Numbered from the stretch's first letter, positions 53,776 through 63,249 are shown. The stretch is DNA of 64,000 bases from Sulfitobacter sp. THAF37 (GCF_009363555.1 NZ_CP045372.1:2801501-2865500); one strand, 5' to 3'. The notes: generated from the sequence alone by a model not told the origin. Numbers and translations: made by a program.

Positions 53776-55977
53776 GTGTCCTTGATCAATCCGGCGGATT
53801 CGCTTGAACGCCAGAATGAGAAGCTGTTGCAGATCACCCAGGCCCTGATGCGCCGGGTGGAACAGAAGAACGAGCAGTCCGGCGTGGCCTATGCCCAGTT
53901 CGAACGTGCGGCGCTGCTGGAGGTGCAGGTGCGCGAACGGACCATCGAACTGGAGCGCACGCTTGACCTGCTGCAGGAGTCGAACGCGCGGCTGGAGGTG
54001 GCCAACCGCGAAACCGCCATCGCGCGCGAAAACCTGACCGAAGCGATCGAGACCATCAGCGAAGGTTTCGCGCTGTTCGATCCGACGGATCGGCTGGTGT
54101 TGTACAACAGCCGGTTCTGCCGGGATCTGTCGGACATCGAAGGGCAACTGCACGAGGGGCTGTCCTTTGACGCCTATGTGGGGTTGATCTCGGCCAGCCG
54201 CATGTTGTCTCTGCCGCCGGGCATGACGGCGAAAAGCTGGGCGCGGCAGCGCAACCGACGCCACCGCGACGACCACGTGGTCTTCAACGTCAGCCTGACC
54301 CATGACCGCTGGTTGCAGGTCAGCGAACACCGCACCGCGCGGGGCGGAACCGTGATCCTGCAGACGGATGTCACCAACATCATCCGGCTGGAGCGGCAGG
54401 AGCGGCAGAAGCTGCGGGACGAACAGGCCCAGATCCTGCGCGCCACGCTGGATCACCTCGATCAGGGCGTCTGCATCTTCAACCGCGACCGCAAGCTGAT
54501 CGGTTGGAACCGTCGCATGGAATACCTGCTGGACCTGCCCCCGCGGGATGCAGCCCTGGGGCGCGGCTTTCTCGTGTTGCTGGAACGGCTGAGCCTGCAA
54601 CTGTCCTTTCCCGAGCATTTCGGCAGCCAGATGCTGATCGACTGGGCCGCGCAGGAAAGCGGACGCAGACCCATCTCCTTTGAAGTGACGGGGGAGAAAC
54701 AGCAGGTGTTGAGCGTCTTTGCGCAGGAAATGCCGGATCGTGGTTTCGTCATCAGCTTTACCGACGTCAGTGCGGAACGCGCCGCAGCCCGCGCGCTGTC
54801 GGAGATGAACGAAATGCTGGAACGCCGTGTGCAAAGCCGGACCCGCGAACTGGGCATCGCCTTGTCCGAGGCGGAACGCGCCAACGCGTCCAAGTCACGC
54901 TTTGTCGCAGCGGCAAGCCACGACCTGCTGCAGCCGCTGTCGGCGGCCAAGCTGTTTGTCTCGGCGCTGTCCGACCAGGTGATGAGCACCGACCAGCGCG
55001 GAATCGTGGAAATGGCGGAAACCGCGCTTGCCTCCGTCGAACAGATCATCGAGGCGCTGCTGGACATTTCGCGGCTCGACGCACACCGGCCCACGTTCGA
55101 CATCCAGCCGGTGAAGCTTGCCGCCGTGCTGGGACCCCTGCGCGACGAACTCACGCCCGTGGCACAGGCCAAGGGCATCGACCTGCGGGTGGTAAAGAGC
55201 GGCCTGTCGGTGCGCAGCGACCCCGGATATCTGCGCCGGATCGTGCAGAACCTCGTTTCCAACGCGGTGCGCTACACCCAGACAGGCAAGGTTCTGGTGG
55301 GCGTGCGTCATCGCGGCGAGCTGGCGCAAGTGCAGGTCTGGGACACCGGCCCAGGCATCGCAGAGGACGATCAGGAAGCGATCTTTCACGAATTCCGGCG
55401 CCTCTCTGCGGATCAGGCAGAGCATAGTCTCGGTCTGGGTCTGGCCATCGTCGAACGGGCCTGCACGTCGCTGGGCCACCGGCTGGGGCTCAGCTCTGCC
55501 CTGGGGCGGGGCAGTCTGTTTCAGGTGGATCTGCCCATTGTCGACGTCGGCAAGGCGCGGGAGCCGGAAGCCCCCGACCGAACCGCCAGCGCCGGTCTGG
55601 CACGCAAGGGCGATGTCGTCTTTCTGGTCGAGAACGACGATGCGCTGACCAATGCGCTGGTGTTGATGATGGAAAGCTGGGGCGCAGAGGTCATCCACGC
55701 CGGCAACGGCGAAGAGGCGCTGAAGCTACTGTCGGACATCGACCTCAGACCCGATGCGCTGGTGGTCGACTACCAGCTTGGCGAGGGGATGTCGGGCCTC
55801 GACCTGCTTGCCCGCATCCGCGCGATGCACGGTGATGTGCCTGCACGGCTGATCTCGGCCAACCGGAGCATGGAACTGGACCGCGCCTGCCGCGCAAAGA
55901 ACGTGAAGTTGCTTCCGAAACCCATTGACAAAAGTGATCTTTTTGCATTTCTGAATGATCCTTCCGGGACGGGCTGA
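53776..55977 (+). CDS. PAS-containing hybrid histidine kinase (NahK-like)
   Basis: 733-aa soluble hybrid kinase from GTG 53776. A coiled coil covers residues ~10-90. Two PAS-type modules (PAS_7) follow: SEGFALFDPTDRLVLYNSRF and LDQGVCIFNRDRKLIGWNRR. A second coiled coil leads to the HisKA box AAASHDLLQPLSAAKLFV with His382. HATPase_c has NLVSNAVRYT, DTGPGIA and HSLGLGLAIVER. The C-terminal receiver has Asp665 in ALVVDYQLGEGMSG. No membrane helix is seen, so it probably takes input from the adjacent FIST protein. Confidence 0.92.
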   Translation: MSLINPADSLERQNEKLLQITQALMRRVEQKNEQSGVAYAQFERAALLEVQVRERTIELERTLDLLQESNARLEVANRETAIARENLTEAIETISEGFALFDPTDRLVLYNSRFCRDLSDIEGQLHEGLSFDAYVGLISASRMLSLPPGMTAKSWARQRNRRHRDDHVVFNVSLTHDRWLQVSEHRTARGGTVILQTDVTNIIRLERQERQKLRDEQAQILRATLDHLDQGVCIFNRDRKLIGWNRRMEYLLDLPPRDAALGRGFLVLLERLSLQLSFPEHFGSQMLIDWAAQESGRRPISFEVTGEKQQVLSVFAQEMPDRGFVISFTDVSAERAAARALSEMNEMLERRVQSRTRELGIALSEAERANASKSRFVAAASHDLLQPLSAAKLFVSALSDQVMSTDQRGIVEMAETALASVEQIIEALLDISRLDAHRPTFDIQPVKLAAVLGPLRDELTPVAQAKGIDLRVVKSGLSVRSDPGYLRRIVQNLVSNAVRYTQTGKVLVGVRHRGELAQVQVWDTGPGIAEDDQEAIFHEFRRLSADQAEHSLGLGLAIVERACTSLGHRLGLSSALGRGSLFQVDLPIVDVGKAREPEAPDRTASAGLARKGDVVFLVENDDALTNALVLMMESWGAEVIHAGNGEEALKLLSDIDLRPDALVVDYQLGEGMSGLDLLARIRAMHGDVPARLISANRSMELDRACRAKNVKLLPKPIDKSDLFAFLNDPSGTG

Positions 55978-56122
55978 AGCAGTCGATACAGCCTGCCTCT
56001 GTGTGGCTGGCCACGGCGTCCGCCAGCCGCCGAAGCCGTTCAGGGCAATGCGTCAAGTCCGATCCGGCAGGTCTGCACCGCCGCACCTCGTCACCGGTGA
56101 CGTCCCCCGGGGGCGGCCCCGC

Positions 56123-56896
56123 CTATTCCAAGCTCTTGCGCATGCCCGCCAGCAGCCCGTCCGCCGCACGGGCCAGAAGAACCACATCCGTCCCGCAGGC
56201 GACAAAGGAAAAACCGTCACGAAGCAGGTCTGCGGCAAAGGCCGGATCCTGCACCAATGTTCCCACGGGGACACCTTGCGCGATCAACTTTTCCGCAGCA
56301 GGGCGGATCAGCGACCAGACGTCTTCGTCCATCGGTCTGCCGACCTTGCCCATGTCGGCGGCGATATCGCCGGGACCGAAGAAAATCCCGTGCACGCCGT
56401 CCACCGCGCCGATCTCCTCTGCACGGTCCACGGCGGCGGCGGTTTCGACCTGCAGAAGGACGGTCGTTTCCTGCTCCACCCGCGCGGCGTAATCGGTGAT
56501 CCTGCCGAACTTTGTCGCCCGCGACGCGCCGGAGTAGCCGCGCAGGCCACGCGGCGGATACCGGGTGGACGCGACCGCCTTTTCAGCCTCTTCGACCGTT
56601 TCGATCATGGGGAAAAGCAGACCGGGGGCGCCCAGATCCAGCAGGCGCTTGACCTTGACCGGATCGTTCCATTCCACCCGCACGATGGCTGTCGTCGGGG
56701 TCGCGGCATAGGCCTGCAACTGACCCAGAACACTGAAGTAATCGTTGGGGCTGTGCTCCATGTCGATCAGCACCCAGTCGAAACCGGCGGGGGCCGTGAC
56801 CTCGGCTGCGAAGGGGCTGGACAAGGTGATCCACAAGCCCAGCTGCTTTTCCTTCGCGGCCAGCGCATGGGTGAAGGGATTGGCGGTCAGTTCCAT
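56123..56896 (-). CDS. HpcH/HpaI-family aldolase
   Basis: 257-aa class II pyruvate aldolase of the HpcH/HpaI family, like 4-hydroxy-2-oxoheptanedioate or 2-dehydro-3-deoxyglucarate aldolase. Motifs are GLWITLSSPFAAEVTA, FDWVLIDMEHSPND (loop with conserved Asp/Glu/His), RVEWNDPVKVKRLLDLGAPG, and the metal-binding VLLQVETAAAVD and FFGPGDIAADMG. It cleaves or forms 2-oxo-acid aldols with pyruvate. It is monocistronic and convergent with the kinase gene. The substrate is not readable. Confidence 0.9.
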   Translation of the reverse strand: MELTANPFTHALAAKEKQLGLWITLSSPFAAEVTAPAGFDWVLIDMEHSPNDYFSVLGQLQAYAATPTTAIVRVEWNDPVKVKRLLDLGAPGLLFPMIETVEEAEKAVASTRYPPRGLRGYSGASRATKFGRITDYAARVEQETTVLLQVETAAAVDRAEEIGAVDGVHGIFFGPGDIAADMGKVGRPMDEDVWSLIRPAAEKLIAQGVPVGTLVQDPAFAADLLRDGFSFVACGTDVVLLARAADGLLAGMRKSLE

Positions 56897-57215
56897 CTGT
56901 CACCTGTCCTGTTGAGGGGGCCGGTTCTGGCCCGTAGCGCGGCGCCGATTTTCACGCCGGGCCGGGTCCATCCCGGTTTCATTTCGGGTCCCCTTGGTTT
57001 TCCAGCGCCGCCAGCGTCTCACAAGCGATCCGGGTACGCCACCCGGTTTCCGCCTTCACGCGGCGCGGCAGGTGGCGAAGGCGTTCATTCGCATCTTAAA
57101 GACCTGTTCACGAAATTCGAGCATAGAGGGGCAGTGGTCCCGCCGGGATCGCGCAGGGTATGTTTGATTTCCAGCGGGACATGGTCATGAGGCGCATCTT
57201 TGGGAGAACTCGGCC
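56897..57215. other. Divergent promoter region between the aldolase gene and cheB
   Basis: 319 bp without a credible gene. It contains a near-consensus CtrA site (57096-57111) on the cheB side. No terminator hairpin with T-run or known RNA is seen. Confidence 0.6.
57096..57111 (+). promoter_or_regulatory. Near-consensus CtrA site upstream of cheB
   Basis: TTAA-AGACCTG-TTCAC: a correct half-site and 7-bp spacing, with one mismatch in the second half of TTAA-N7-TTAAC. It lies 104 bp before the cheB start. Confidence 0.4.
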
Positions 57216-58316
57216 ATGACCGGGCCATCGCTTTCCCCGGGGGCGGACCCTGCGCACCTGACACGACCCCGCAGGGTGGTGATCGTCGACGATTCCGTGT
57301 TCCTGCGGCGGTGGCTCAGGGTTGTGCTGGAGGGCAATCGCAGGCTGGCTGTGGTGGGCGAGGCGGGCGATGCCCAGGAAGCCCGCGCCGTGATCAAGGC
57401 GACCCGCCCCGATGTCATCACCCTGGATATCGAGATGCCCGGCATGGACGGGCTCAACTTTCTGGAAAAGCTCATGCGGCTGAACCCGCTGCCGGTCGTG
57501 ATGTTTTCCGGCATGACCACAGGAAATTCCGAAGCGACGGTCCGCGCGTTGATGCTGGGGGCGGTGGATTGCCTGGAAAAACCGGAAAACGGATCCGATC
57601 AGCGTCTGCGGGACAATATCGCGCGCCGGGTTTTTGCGGCGGCCTGCAGTCAGGTGCAGGCGCCGTCCCGGCCGCGGACAGGCGGGCCGGTGCGGGCGGC
57701 TTCAACGCCCTTTGGGCGCTGGCCCCTGATCCTGATCGGCGCTTCCACCGGCGGTGTGGCCGCGCTGGATACGCTGATCGACGGGCTTGACCCTGCCGGG
57801 CCGCCGGTCGTGATCGTACAGCACATGCCGGGCACCTACCTGGTCAGTTTCTCCCAACTCCTCGACCGCAGGTTCGCGCAGCAGGTCAGCCTTGCCGAGC
57901 CGGGCATGACCCTCGGACCCGGGCAGATCGTGCTGGCGCCGGCCCTTGGCGAACACACGGAAATCGACCGCAGGGCAGGGGCCTGGGAAATCCGCCTGAC
58001 GCCGGACCGGGGAGGTGCGCGCCACGTTCCGTCGGTCGACAGGCTCTTCGCCTCTGCTGCGCCGCATGGCCAGGACGTCATTGCCGCGATCCTGACGGGA
58101 CTGGGCCGCGACGGCGCCACCGGGATGAAGGCGCTGCGCGAGGCGGGTGCCATCACCTTTGCCCAGGATGCGCAGAGCAGCACGGTTTACGGGATGCCGC
58201 GTGTCGCCTGGGAAACCGGCGCCGCCCTCGTCCAGGCCCCCCTGACGGAGCTGCCCGACCGGATCAACGAAGCCGCGGCACGCCACCGTGCGCAACAGAC
58301 AGGACACCGGCCATGA
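57216..58316 (+). CDS. cheB: Chemotaxis methylesterase/deamidase CheB
   Basis: 366-aa CheB that removes receptor methyl groups and deamidates glutamines. The N-terminal receiver has VVIVDDSVFLRRWL and Asp71 in ITLDIEMPGMDG. The C-terminal methylesterase triad is Ser177 (GASTGG), His203 (QHMPG) and Asp299 (GLGRDGATG). Its stop overlaps the cheD start by 4 bp. Confidence 0.95.
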   Translation: MTGPSLSPGADPAHLTRPRRVVIVDDSVFLRRWLRVVLEGNRRLAVVGEAGDAQEARAVIKATRPDVITLDIEMPGMDGLNFLEKLMRLNPLPVVMFSGMTTGNSEATVRALMLGAVDCLEKPENGSDQRLRDNIARRVFAAACSQVQAPSRPRTGGPVRAASTPFGRWPLILIGASTGGVAALDTLIDGLDPAGPPVVIVQHMPGTYLVSFSQLLDRRFAQQVSLAEPGMTLGPGQIVLAPALGEHTEIDRRAGAWEIRLTPDRGGARHVPSVDRLFASAAPHGQDVIAAILTGLGRDGATGMKALREAGAITFAQDAQSSTVYGMPRVAWETGAALVQAPLTELPDRINEAAARHRAQQTGHRP

Positions 58317-58831
58317 CCGCAAAGCCCATTGTCATCACGCAAGGCGAACACGCGGTGTCGGCGCAGGAGGATGCCGTGATATCCACGCTGCTGGGGTCCT
58401 GCGTGGCCTGCTGCCTGCACGATCCGGTCGCGCGGGTGGGTGGGATGAACCACATCCTCATCCCGAATGCGTCTTATTCCACCGCGCGCTTTGACCCGGA
58501 GGGGCTGAATGCGATGGAATTGCTGATCAACGACATGCTCAAGCTGGGGGCACAGAAATCCCGGATGGAGGCCAAGGTGTTTGGCGGGGCCAAGATGGTG
58601 TCAGGCCTGTCCGATATCGGGAACGCCAATGCCAGGTTCGTTCTGGATTTTCTGGAGATCGAGAATATTCCCTGCCTGTCCCGCTCTATCGGCGGAGAGA
58701 CGGCCCGGCACCTTGTTTTCCTGCCGACAAGCGGGATTGCCCGGCAGAAAACCAAACCGCGCACCACCGTTCCCGACGTGGTGCCGGTGGCCGCGCGGAC
58801 GTCCCCAGCCCAGGATGTGGAGCTGTTCTGA
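58313..58831 (+). CDS. cheD: Chemoreceptor glutamine deamidase CheD
   Basis: 172-aa CheD. The catalytic cysteine Cys30 in LLGSCVACCLHDP and His47 in GGMNHILIP have the same 17-residue spacing as the known Cys/His pair of the family. The GGAKM and RDVGGETARHLVF-like stretches (here SIGGETARHLVF) are present. It is coupled to cheB by ATGA. Confidence 0.94.
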   Translation: MTAKPIVITQGEHAVSAQEDAVISTLLGSCVACCLHDPVARVGGMNHILIPNASYSTARFDPEGLNAMELLINDMLKLGAQKSRMEAKVFGGAKMVSGLSDIGNANARFVLDFLEIENIPCLSRSIGGETARHLVFLPTSGIARQKTKPRTTVPDVVPVAARTSPAQDVELF

Positions 58832-58897
58832 GGCCTGCCGCCGTTAACCTGCGCTTCAGGCCCGCAAAGTCATCTGTGAATGGGGGGCAGCCCCTGG

Positions 58898-59269
58898 TTA
58901 GAAGAGGTCGACCTCGCCACCGGGATCGGAGGCAAAAGGCATGCCAGCAGGCCCGGCGCCGGGACAGAGCAGGGCGCGGGTGTCCGCCAACCGCAGCGCA
59001 GCACGCGCCTGCGCCATTCCGTTGAACCCTGCCGGACCCGTCGCGTCGCTCAGTGCCGCCGTCAGCAGGGCCAGATCTTCCAGCGACTGCCGCAGGTAGT
59101 CGAGGTTCTGCAAATCCGATATGCCCTGTGCACCGCCGTGATGCAGTGTCAGGCGATCGCCGACGGCATCCTCGGTGCGCGCAACCTTCTGCGCCAGCAT
59201 CTCGACATGGGCAGACATGCGGCGCAGCACTGCACCGAACTCCGGATCCGGGGAAGACGATCCGCGCAT
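58898..59269 (-). CDS. Small helical protein at the end of the chemotaxis operon
   Basis: 123 aa from ATG 59269, which overlaps the cheY stop (TAATG), so it is almost certainly translated. It is largely helical (FGAVLRRMSAHVEMLAQKVA, NLDYLRQSLEDLALLTAALS) and ends GGEVDLF. It has no receiver or CheZ motif, and I do not recognise the family. Its place last in the che operon and its coiled-coil-like helices suggest a CheZ-like or adaptor role, which is speculative. Confidence 0.72.
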   Translation of the reverse strand: MRGSSSPDPEFGAVLRRMSAHVEMLAQKVARTEDAVGDRLTLHHGGAQGISDLQNLDYLRQSLEDLALLTAALSDATGPAGFNGMAQARAALRLADTRALLCPGAGPAGMPFASDPGGEVDLF

Positions 59270-59655
59270 TACAGGCGCCCGACCACCTGTTCGATACATT
59301 TGCGCAGGTCCGACGGCTCAAACGGTTTCTTGAGGTAGTTGTTCATCCCCAGCTTCTTGCCGTGGTCGATGATCTGCTGCTCGGCCCGGCCTGTGATGAG
59401 AATGAAACCGATCCCCTTGGTCCGGGCGGTGCCGCGCAGATTATGCAGCAGGTTCAGGCCGTCCATCTCGGGCATGTTGTAGTCCGAGATCACCAGATGC
59501 ACGGGCTTCACGCTCAACGCCTGTAGGGCCTGCTTGCCGTTGTCGGCGGTGAACACATTGCGCACCCCGAATGAATCCAGCGCCTGGGTGATCAAACCAC
59601 GGCTGGTGGACATGTCATCGACAACCATGATGTGAAGTTGGTCACGCAGGGCCAT
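59269..59655 (-). CDS. cheY: Chemotaxis response regulator CheY (first copy)
   Basis: 128-aa stand-alone receiver. The start is ATG 59655, after GAGGAA. The acidic pair is in IMVVDDMSTSRGL, phospho-acceptor Asp58 in LVISDYNMPEMDG, Thr in FILITGRAE, and the conserved Lys in NNYLKKPFEP. It probably binds the flagellar motor or acts as a phosphate sink. It lies 49 bp downstream of cheR. Confidence 0.93.
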   Translation of the reverse strand: MALRDQLHIMVVDDMSTSRGLITQALDSFGVRNVFTADNGKQALQALSVKPVHLVISDYNMPEMDGLNLLHNLRGTARTKGIGFILITGRAEQQIIDHGKKLGMNNYLKKPFEPSDLRKCIEQVVGRL

Positions 59656-59704
59656 TTCGAATTCCTCAGGGGTTGCGGCGCGGATCGCGCCGGGGTTTTC
59701 GGGG

Positions 59705-60553
59705 TCAGTTCGGGTGGTAGGTGGTCGGTTCGCCCACACGAAAGCCGAAAGCTTCGGGCGGGGCGATACGTTCGGAATGGCCCAGAAACAGGACGCCGTT
59801 CTTGTGCAGCATCTGGTGCAACCGCGGCCAGAGCGTGCACTGGGTTTCCAGATCGAAGTAAATCACCACGTTTCTGCAGAAGATAGCGTCGAAACGGCTT
59901 TTCATGGGCCAGGGCTTGAGCAGGTTCAGCGGGTTGTAGCGGATCAGCGCCTTGAGCTCTGGCCGCGCGGCAAAGCACGGCTCTCCGGCTTTGTCGTCCT
60001 GATGCACGGTGAAGTAGCGCGCGCGCATCGCGTCCGGCACGCCGTTCATCAGCCGCTCGGGGTAGATGCCGGCACGGGCAAACCGTACCACGTTGGGGTC
60101 GATGTCGGTGGCCAGGATGCGCAGGTCGAGCTTGTGCATGTCCGGCGCCTGATCCAGCAGCGTCATCGCGATCGACAACGGCTCCTGCCCGTTGGAGCAC
60201 CCCGCCGACCAGATCCGCAGGCTGCCGCCCGCGCGCAGGGACGGCAGGCGTTGCGCCACCAGATCCCGCAGCGTGTCGAAATGGTGGCTCTCGCGAAAGA
60301 AATGCGAGACATTGGTCGTCAGCGCGGAGATGAGGTGGCGGTGCTCGTCCTGGCCCCGGTCAGATTGAATGAATCGGCAATAGCTTGGGAAATCCGGCAG
60401 CCCGAGGGCACGCAACCGGTGACGCAACCGCGACTGGATCATCGTGGCCTTCTTGTCGGCCAGCGTCAGACCGCTTTCGCGATAGGCCAGTTCCGCGATG
60501 GCGCGGAAGCTGTCCGGGTCCAGGGTCGAAGAGGCAAGCCGGTCGGCGATCAT
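59705..60553 (-). CDS. cheR: Chemotaxis protein methyltransferase CheR
   Basis: 282-aa SAM-dependent receptor methyltransferase. The start is ATG 60553, overlapping the cheW stop (ATGA). The N-terminal helical domain has ESGLTLADKKATMIQSRLRH. The SAM-binding region includes TTNVSHFFRESHHFD, RIWSAGCSNGQEPLSIAM, ILATDIDPNVVRFAR, and FDAIFCRNVVIYFD. The C-terminal LFLGHSERI is typical. Confidence 0.95.
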   Translation of the reverse strand: MIADRLASSTLDPDSFRAIAELAYRESGLTLADKKATMIQSRLRHRLRALGLPDFPSYCRFIQSDRGQDEHRHLISALTTNVSHFFRESHHFDTLRDLVAQRLPSLRAGGSLRIWSAGCSNGQEPLSIAMTLLDQAPDMHKLDLRILATDIDPNVVRFARAGIYPERLMNGVPDAMRARYFTVHQDDKAGEPCFAARPELKALIRYNPLNLLKPWPMKSRFDAIFCRNVVIYFDLETQCTLWPRLHQMLHKNGVLFLGHSERIAPPEAFGFRVGEPTTYHPN

Positions 60554-61005
60554 GCGGCAGTGCTTTCGCTTACGTCGATCGTCGCGCCCAGGTCCAGCAC
60601 GCGGATCATCCGATCGTCGATCAGCGTCAGCGCGCTGACCACGCCACCGCCACCGGCAGAGCCGTCGGGCGGCGGCTGCAGGTCGTCCGACGTCAGCGCC
60701 ACGATATCCGATACCGCGTCCACCAGCAGGCCGGTCATGCTTTCTTCGTGCTTGACGACGATGATGACCGCGCGGTCGCTCTGGGTGCGGGGCGGCAGGC
60801 CCAGGCGGTTTGCCAGGTCCATCACCGGCAGCACGGTACCGCGCAGGTTGATGACGCCCTTCATGTAATGCGGCGCCTGTGGCAGGGGGGTCGCCCGTGT
60901 CCAACCCCGGATTTCGCGCACCGACATGATGTCGATGGAATATTCCTGTTCGGCCAGCTGGAAGGTCAGCAATTCGATGCTGCTGGGGGACGTCTTGTCT
61001 GTCAT
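60550..61005 (-). CDS. cheW: Chemotaxis coupling protein CheW
   Basis: 151-aa SH3-like adaptor that links receptors to CheA. Motifs are LLTFQLAEQEYSIDIMSVRE, WTRATPLPQAPHYMKGVINL, RGTVLPVMDLANRLGLP and GLLVDAVSDIVALT. It overlaps cheA (start side) and cheR (stop side) by 4 bp each. Confidence 0.95.
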   Translation of the reverse strand: MTDKTSPSSIELLTFQLAEQEYSIDIMSVREIRGWTRATPLPQAPHYMKGVINLRGTVLPVMDLANRLGLPPRTQSDRAVIIVVKHEESMTGLLVDAVSDIVALTSDDLQPPPDGSAGGGGVVSALTLIDDRMIRVLDLGATIDVSESTAA

Positions 61006-63239
61006 GCGGTGGCTCCTTCGGTGCGGGGCAGGGCGGCCATGGCCAGATGCGCGGACATGGCGTTGGAGATGATGTCGGAAGGGTCGAGGATCAGTGCGAT
61101 CTGTCCGTCCCCGAGGATCGTGGCGGCGGCGATGCCCGGCGCGCGATGAAAACTCTCGTCCAGGCCTTTGATCACCACCTGGCGCTGGTCGACGATGTTG
61201 TCGATCAGCAGGGCGGCAGTCGTCCCGTCCTCCTGCCCGATCAGCAGCACGACGCAGCCGGTGAAGTCCTCCAGCGGCGCGCGATAGCCCAGCGCCCCGC
61301 CCAGGTCCAGCAAGGGGACGAAGCCGCTGCGCACCCGCACGACATTCCGGCCCGGACGCAGCATCTGCACGTCATTCGCCCCCAGCGTCAGCGTCTCGAC
61401 CACCACGTTGAGCGGCAGGACAAGGGTTTCGCCCGCCACTTCGACCACCATGCCATCGAGCACGGCAAGCGTCAGCGGCAGCGAGATCGAGAATGTCGTG
61501 CCTTCGCCCGGCTGGGATGTGGTCGTGATGCGCCCACCCAGCGCCTGGATCGCTGTGCGCACCACATCCATGCCCACGCCGCGGCCGGACAGGTTCGATA
61601 CCTTCTCGGCGGTGGAAAATCCCGGCATGAACAACAGGTTGTCTATCTCGCTGTCGCTGAGCACGGCGTCCGGCGGGATCAGCCCCTTCTGGATCGCAAG
61701 CTGTTGCACCTTGGACCGGTTGATCCCGGCACCGTCGTCGGCAATTTCGATCACCACCCGGCCGGAGCGGTGCGCGGCGGTCAGATGGACCTGGCCCTGT
61801 TCGGGCTTACCGGCGGCGGCGCGATCGGCGCGGCTTTCCAACCCGTGGTCTACCGCGTTGCGGATCATATGGGTCAGCGGGTCGGACAGCCGTTCGATCA
61901 CGGTCTTGTCCACCTCCGTATCCTCACCCTGGACAATCAGGCGCACATCCTTGTCCACCGCGCTGGACGCTTCGCGAACGATGCGCGACATGCGCTGGAA
62001 CAGGGATTTGACCGGTTGGGCGCGGATCATCATCACGGAATCCTGTATGTCGCGGGTCAGGCGCTGGAATTCTTCCAGACCGTTCATCGCGTCGGAATGC
62101 GGCGACAGGCCCGAATGTTCGAGACTCTGGCTCAACATGGCCTGGTTGATCACCAGCTCCCCGACGAGGTTTACAAGCCGTTCGATACGGTCCAGATCCA
62201 CGCGCACGATGGTCTTCGGCGCGGGGGCGGGGGCCGCCGCGGCCGGTTTCGGCGCGGCAGAGGGCGCCATGGGTTGCGGCATCCCCTCTATCGCGGCTGA
62301 TGGGGCCGGCGGTTCGGGGACCGGGTCCTCTGGCGCCGGTGTCGCTTCGACCTCAACGGTGTGAAAATCGGAGACCTCCTGCGCCGGTTCCGCCGGATGT
62401 TCAGGTGGCTCCGGCGCGATCGGCGCGCGCCGGTCCGCCTCGGAGTCGATCTCCAGATGGCACAGCCCTTCGACAAATTCGAAAACCGAAGCGATTTCGC
62501 GGTCGTCCGCTTCGGTCTCAAGCGTGATCCGCCAGGCCAGGTGCGGCACCTCCGGCGCGAGCTTTTCCAGTGGCGGCACATCAGCGGTGTCGCAATGCAC
62601 CTCCATGTGGCCCAGGGCGCTGAGATTGCGCAGCAGGATCGCAGGGTCGTTGCCGGTCTCGAACAGTTCCGCGGCAGGGGCAAAGCGGATCGTATAGCGG
62701 TTCATGGCGGCAACCACGCCCTGCGCCGACGTCAGATCCGGCAGCCCGTTCTCAGCGTCGCCCAGGTCGAGGTCGAGCGACAGGCCCATCGGCTGAAAGT
62801 CGATCTCTTCCTCCGGCTGCGGTTCATCCGCCGGGCCCTCGTCACCCAGAAAACCGTTGAGCGCGGCAAGCAGCGCATCTGTCTGCGACTTGGGTTCACT
62901 CAGCCCGTCACGGCTGGCGCGCACCAGATCGGAAAGATGATCCGCCGCCTGATAAAACACCTTGAGCGCCTCGGGCGTGACGTTCAGCCGTCCGGCGCGT
63001 ACCTCGTCCAGGACGGTTTCGTACCGGTGGGCGAACCGCACCAGAAACTCCAGCCCGAATGCCCCCGCGCCGCCCTTGATCGAATGGACCGCCCGGAAAA
63101 CGATATTGATCGTCTCTTTGTCGTCAGCGCCGTCGGCCATGATCTGCAGGCCGTCCTGAAGGGCTTCGAGCAGTTCCTCGCACTCAATGAAAAAGGACGC
63201 GCGGATTTCCGCCATGGGGTCGTTTTGATCACTCATCAC
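61002..63239 (-). CDS. cheA: Chemotaxis histidine kinase CheA
   Basis: 745-aa CheA. The N-terminal HPt domain has phospho-acceptor His52 in FRAVHSIKGGAGAFG. A long acidic, proline/alanine-rich linker (about residues 255-345) precedes the dimerisation domain (RIERLVNLVGELVINQAML). The kinase domain shows DPLTHMIRNAVDHGLE, DDGAGINRSKV and GRGVGMDVVRTAI. The C-terminal CheW-like domain begins near VLDGMVVEVAGE. MM gives two adjacent possible starts. It lies 10 bp after cheY. Confidence 0.96.
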   Translation of the reverse strand: MMSDQNDPMAEIRASFFIECEELLEALQDGLQIMADGADDKETINIVFRAVHSIKGGAGAFGLEFLVRFAHRYETVLDEVRAGRLNVTPEALKVFYQAADHLSDLVRASRDGLSEPKSQTDALLAALNGFLGDEGPADEPQPEEEIDFQPMGLSLDLDLGDAENGLPDLTSAQGVVAAMNRYTIRFAPAAELFETGNDPAILLRNLSALGHMEVHCDTADVPPLEKLAPEVPHLAWRITLETEADDREIASVFEFVEGLCHLEIDSEADRRAPIAPEPPEHPAEPAQEVSDFHTVEVEATPAPEDPVPEPPAPSAAIEGMPQPMAPSAAPKPAAAAPAPAPKTIVRVDLDRIERLVNLVGELVINQAMLSQSLEHSGLSPHSDAMNGLEEFQRLTRDIQDSVMMIRAQPVKSLFQRMSRIVREASSAVDKDVRLIVQGEDTEVDKTVIERLSDPLTHMIRNAVDHGLESRADRAAAGKPEQGQVHLTAAHRSGRVVIEIADDGAGINRSKVQQLAIQKGLIPPDAVLSDSEIDNLLFMPGFSTAEKVSNLSGRGVGMDVVRTAIQALGGRITTTSQPGEGTTFSISLPLTLAVLDGMVVEVAGETLVLPLNVVVETLTLGANDVQMLRPGRNVVRVRSGFVPLLDLGGALGYRAPLEDFTGCVVLLIGQEDGTTAALLIDNIVDQRQVVIKGLDESFHRAPGIAAATILGDGQIALILDPSDIISNAMSAHLAMAALPRTEGATA

Positions 63240-63249
63240 ATTTGCCCTC

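Noticed and set aside
56089..56120. GTCACCGGTGAC and CCCCCGGGGG palindromes between the kinase and aldolase genes
   Set aside because: They are self-complementary without a loop, with no T-run. They cannot form a normal terminator hairpin and may be chance in GC-rich DNA.
58849..58863. CtrA-like site TTAA-N7-TTCA
   Set aside because: It lies between convergent gene ends, where no promoter is needed, and has a degenerate second half.
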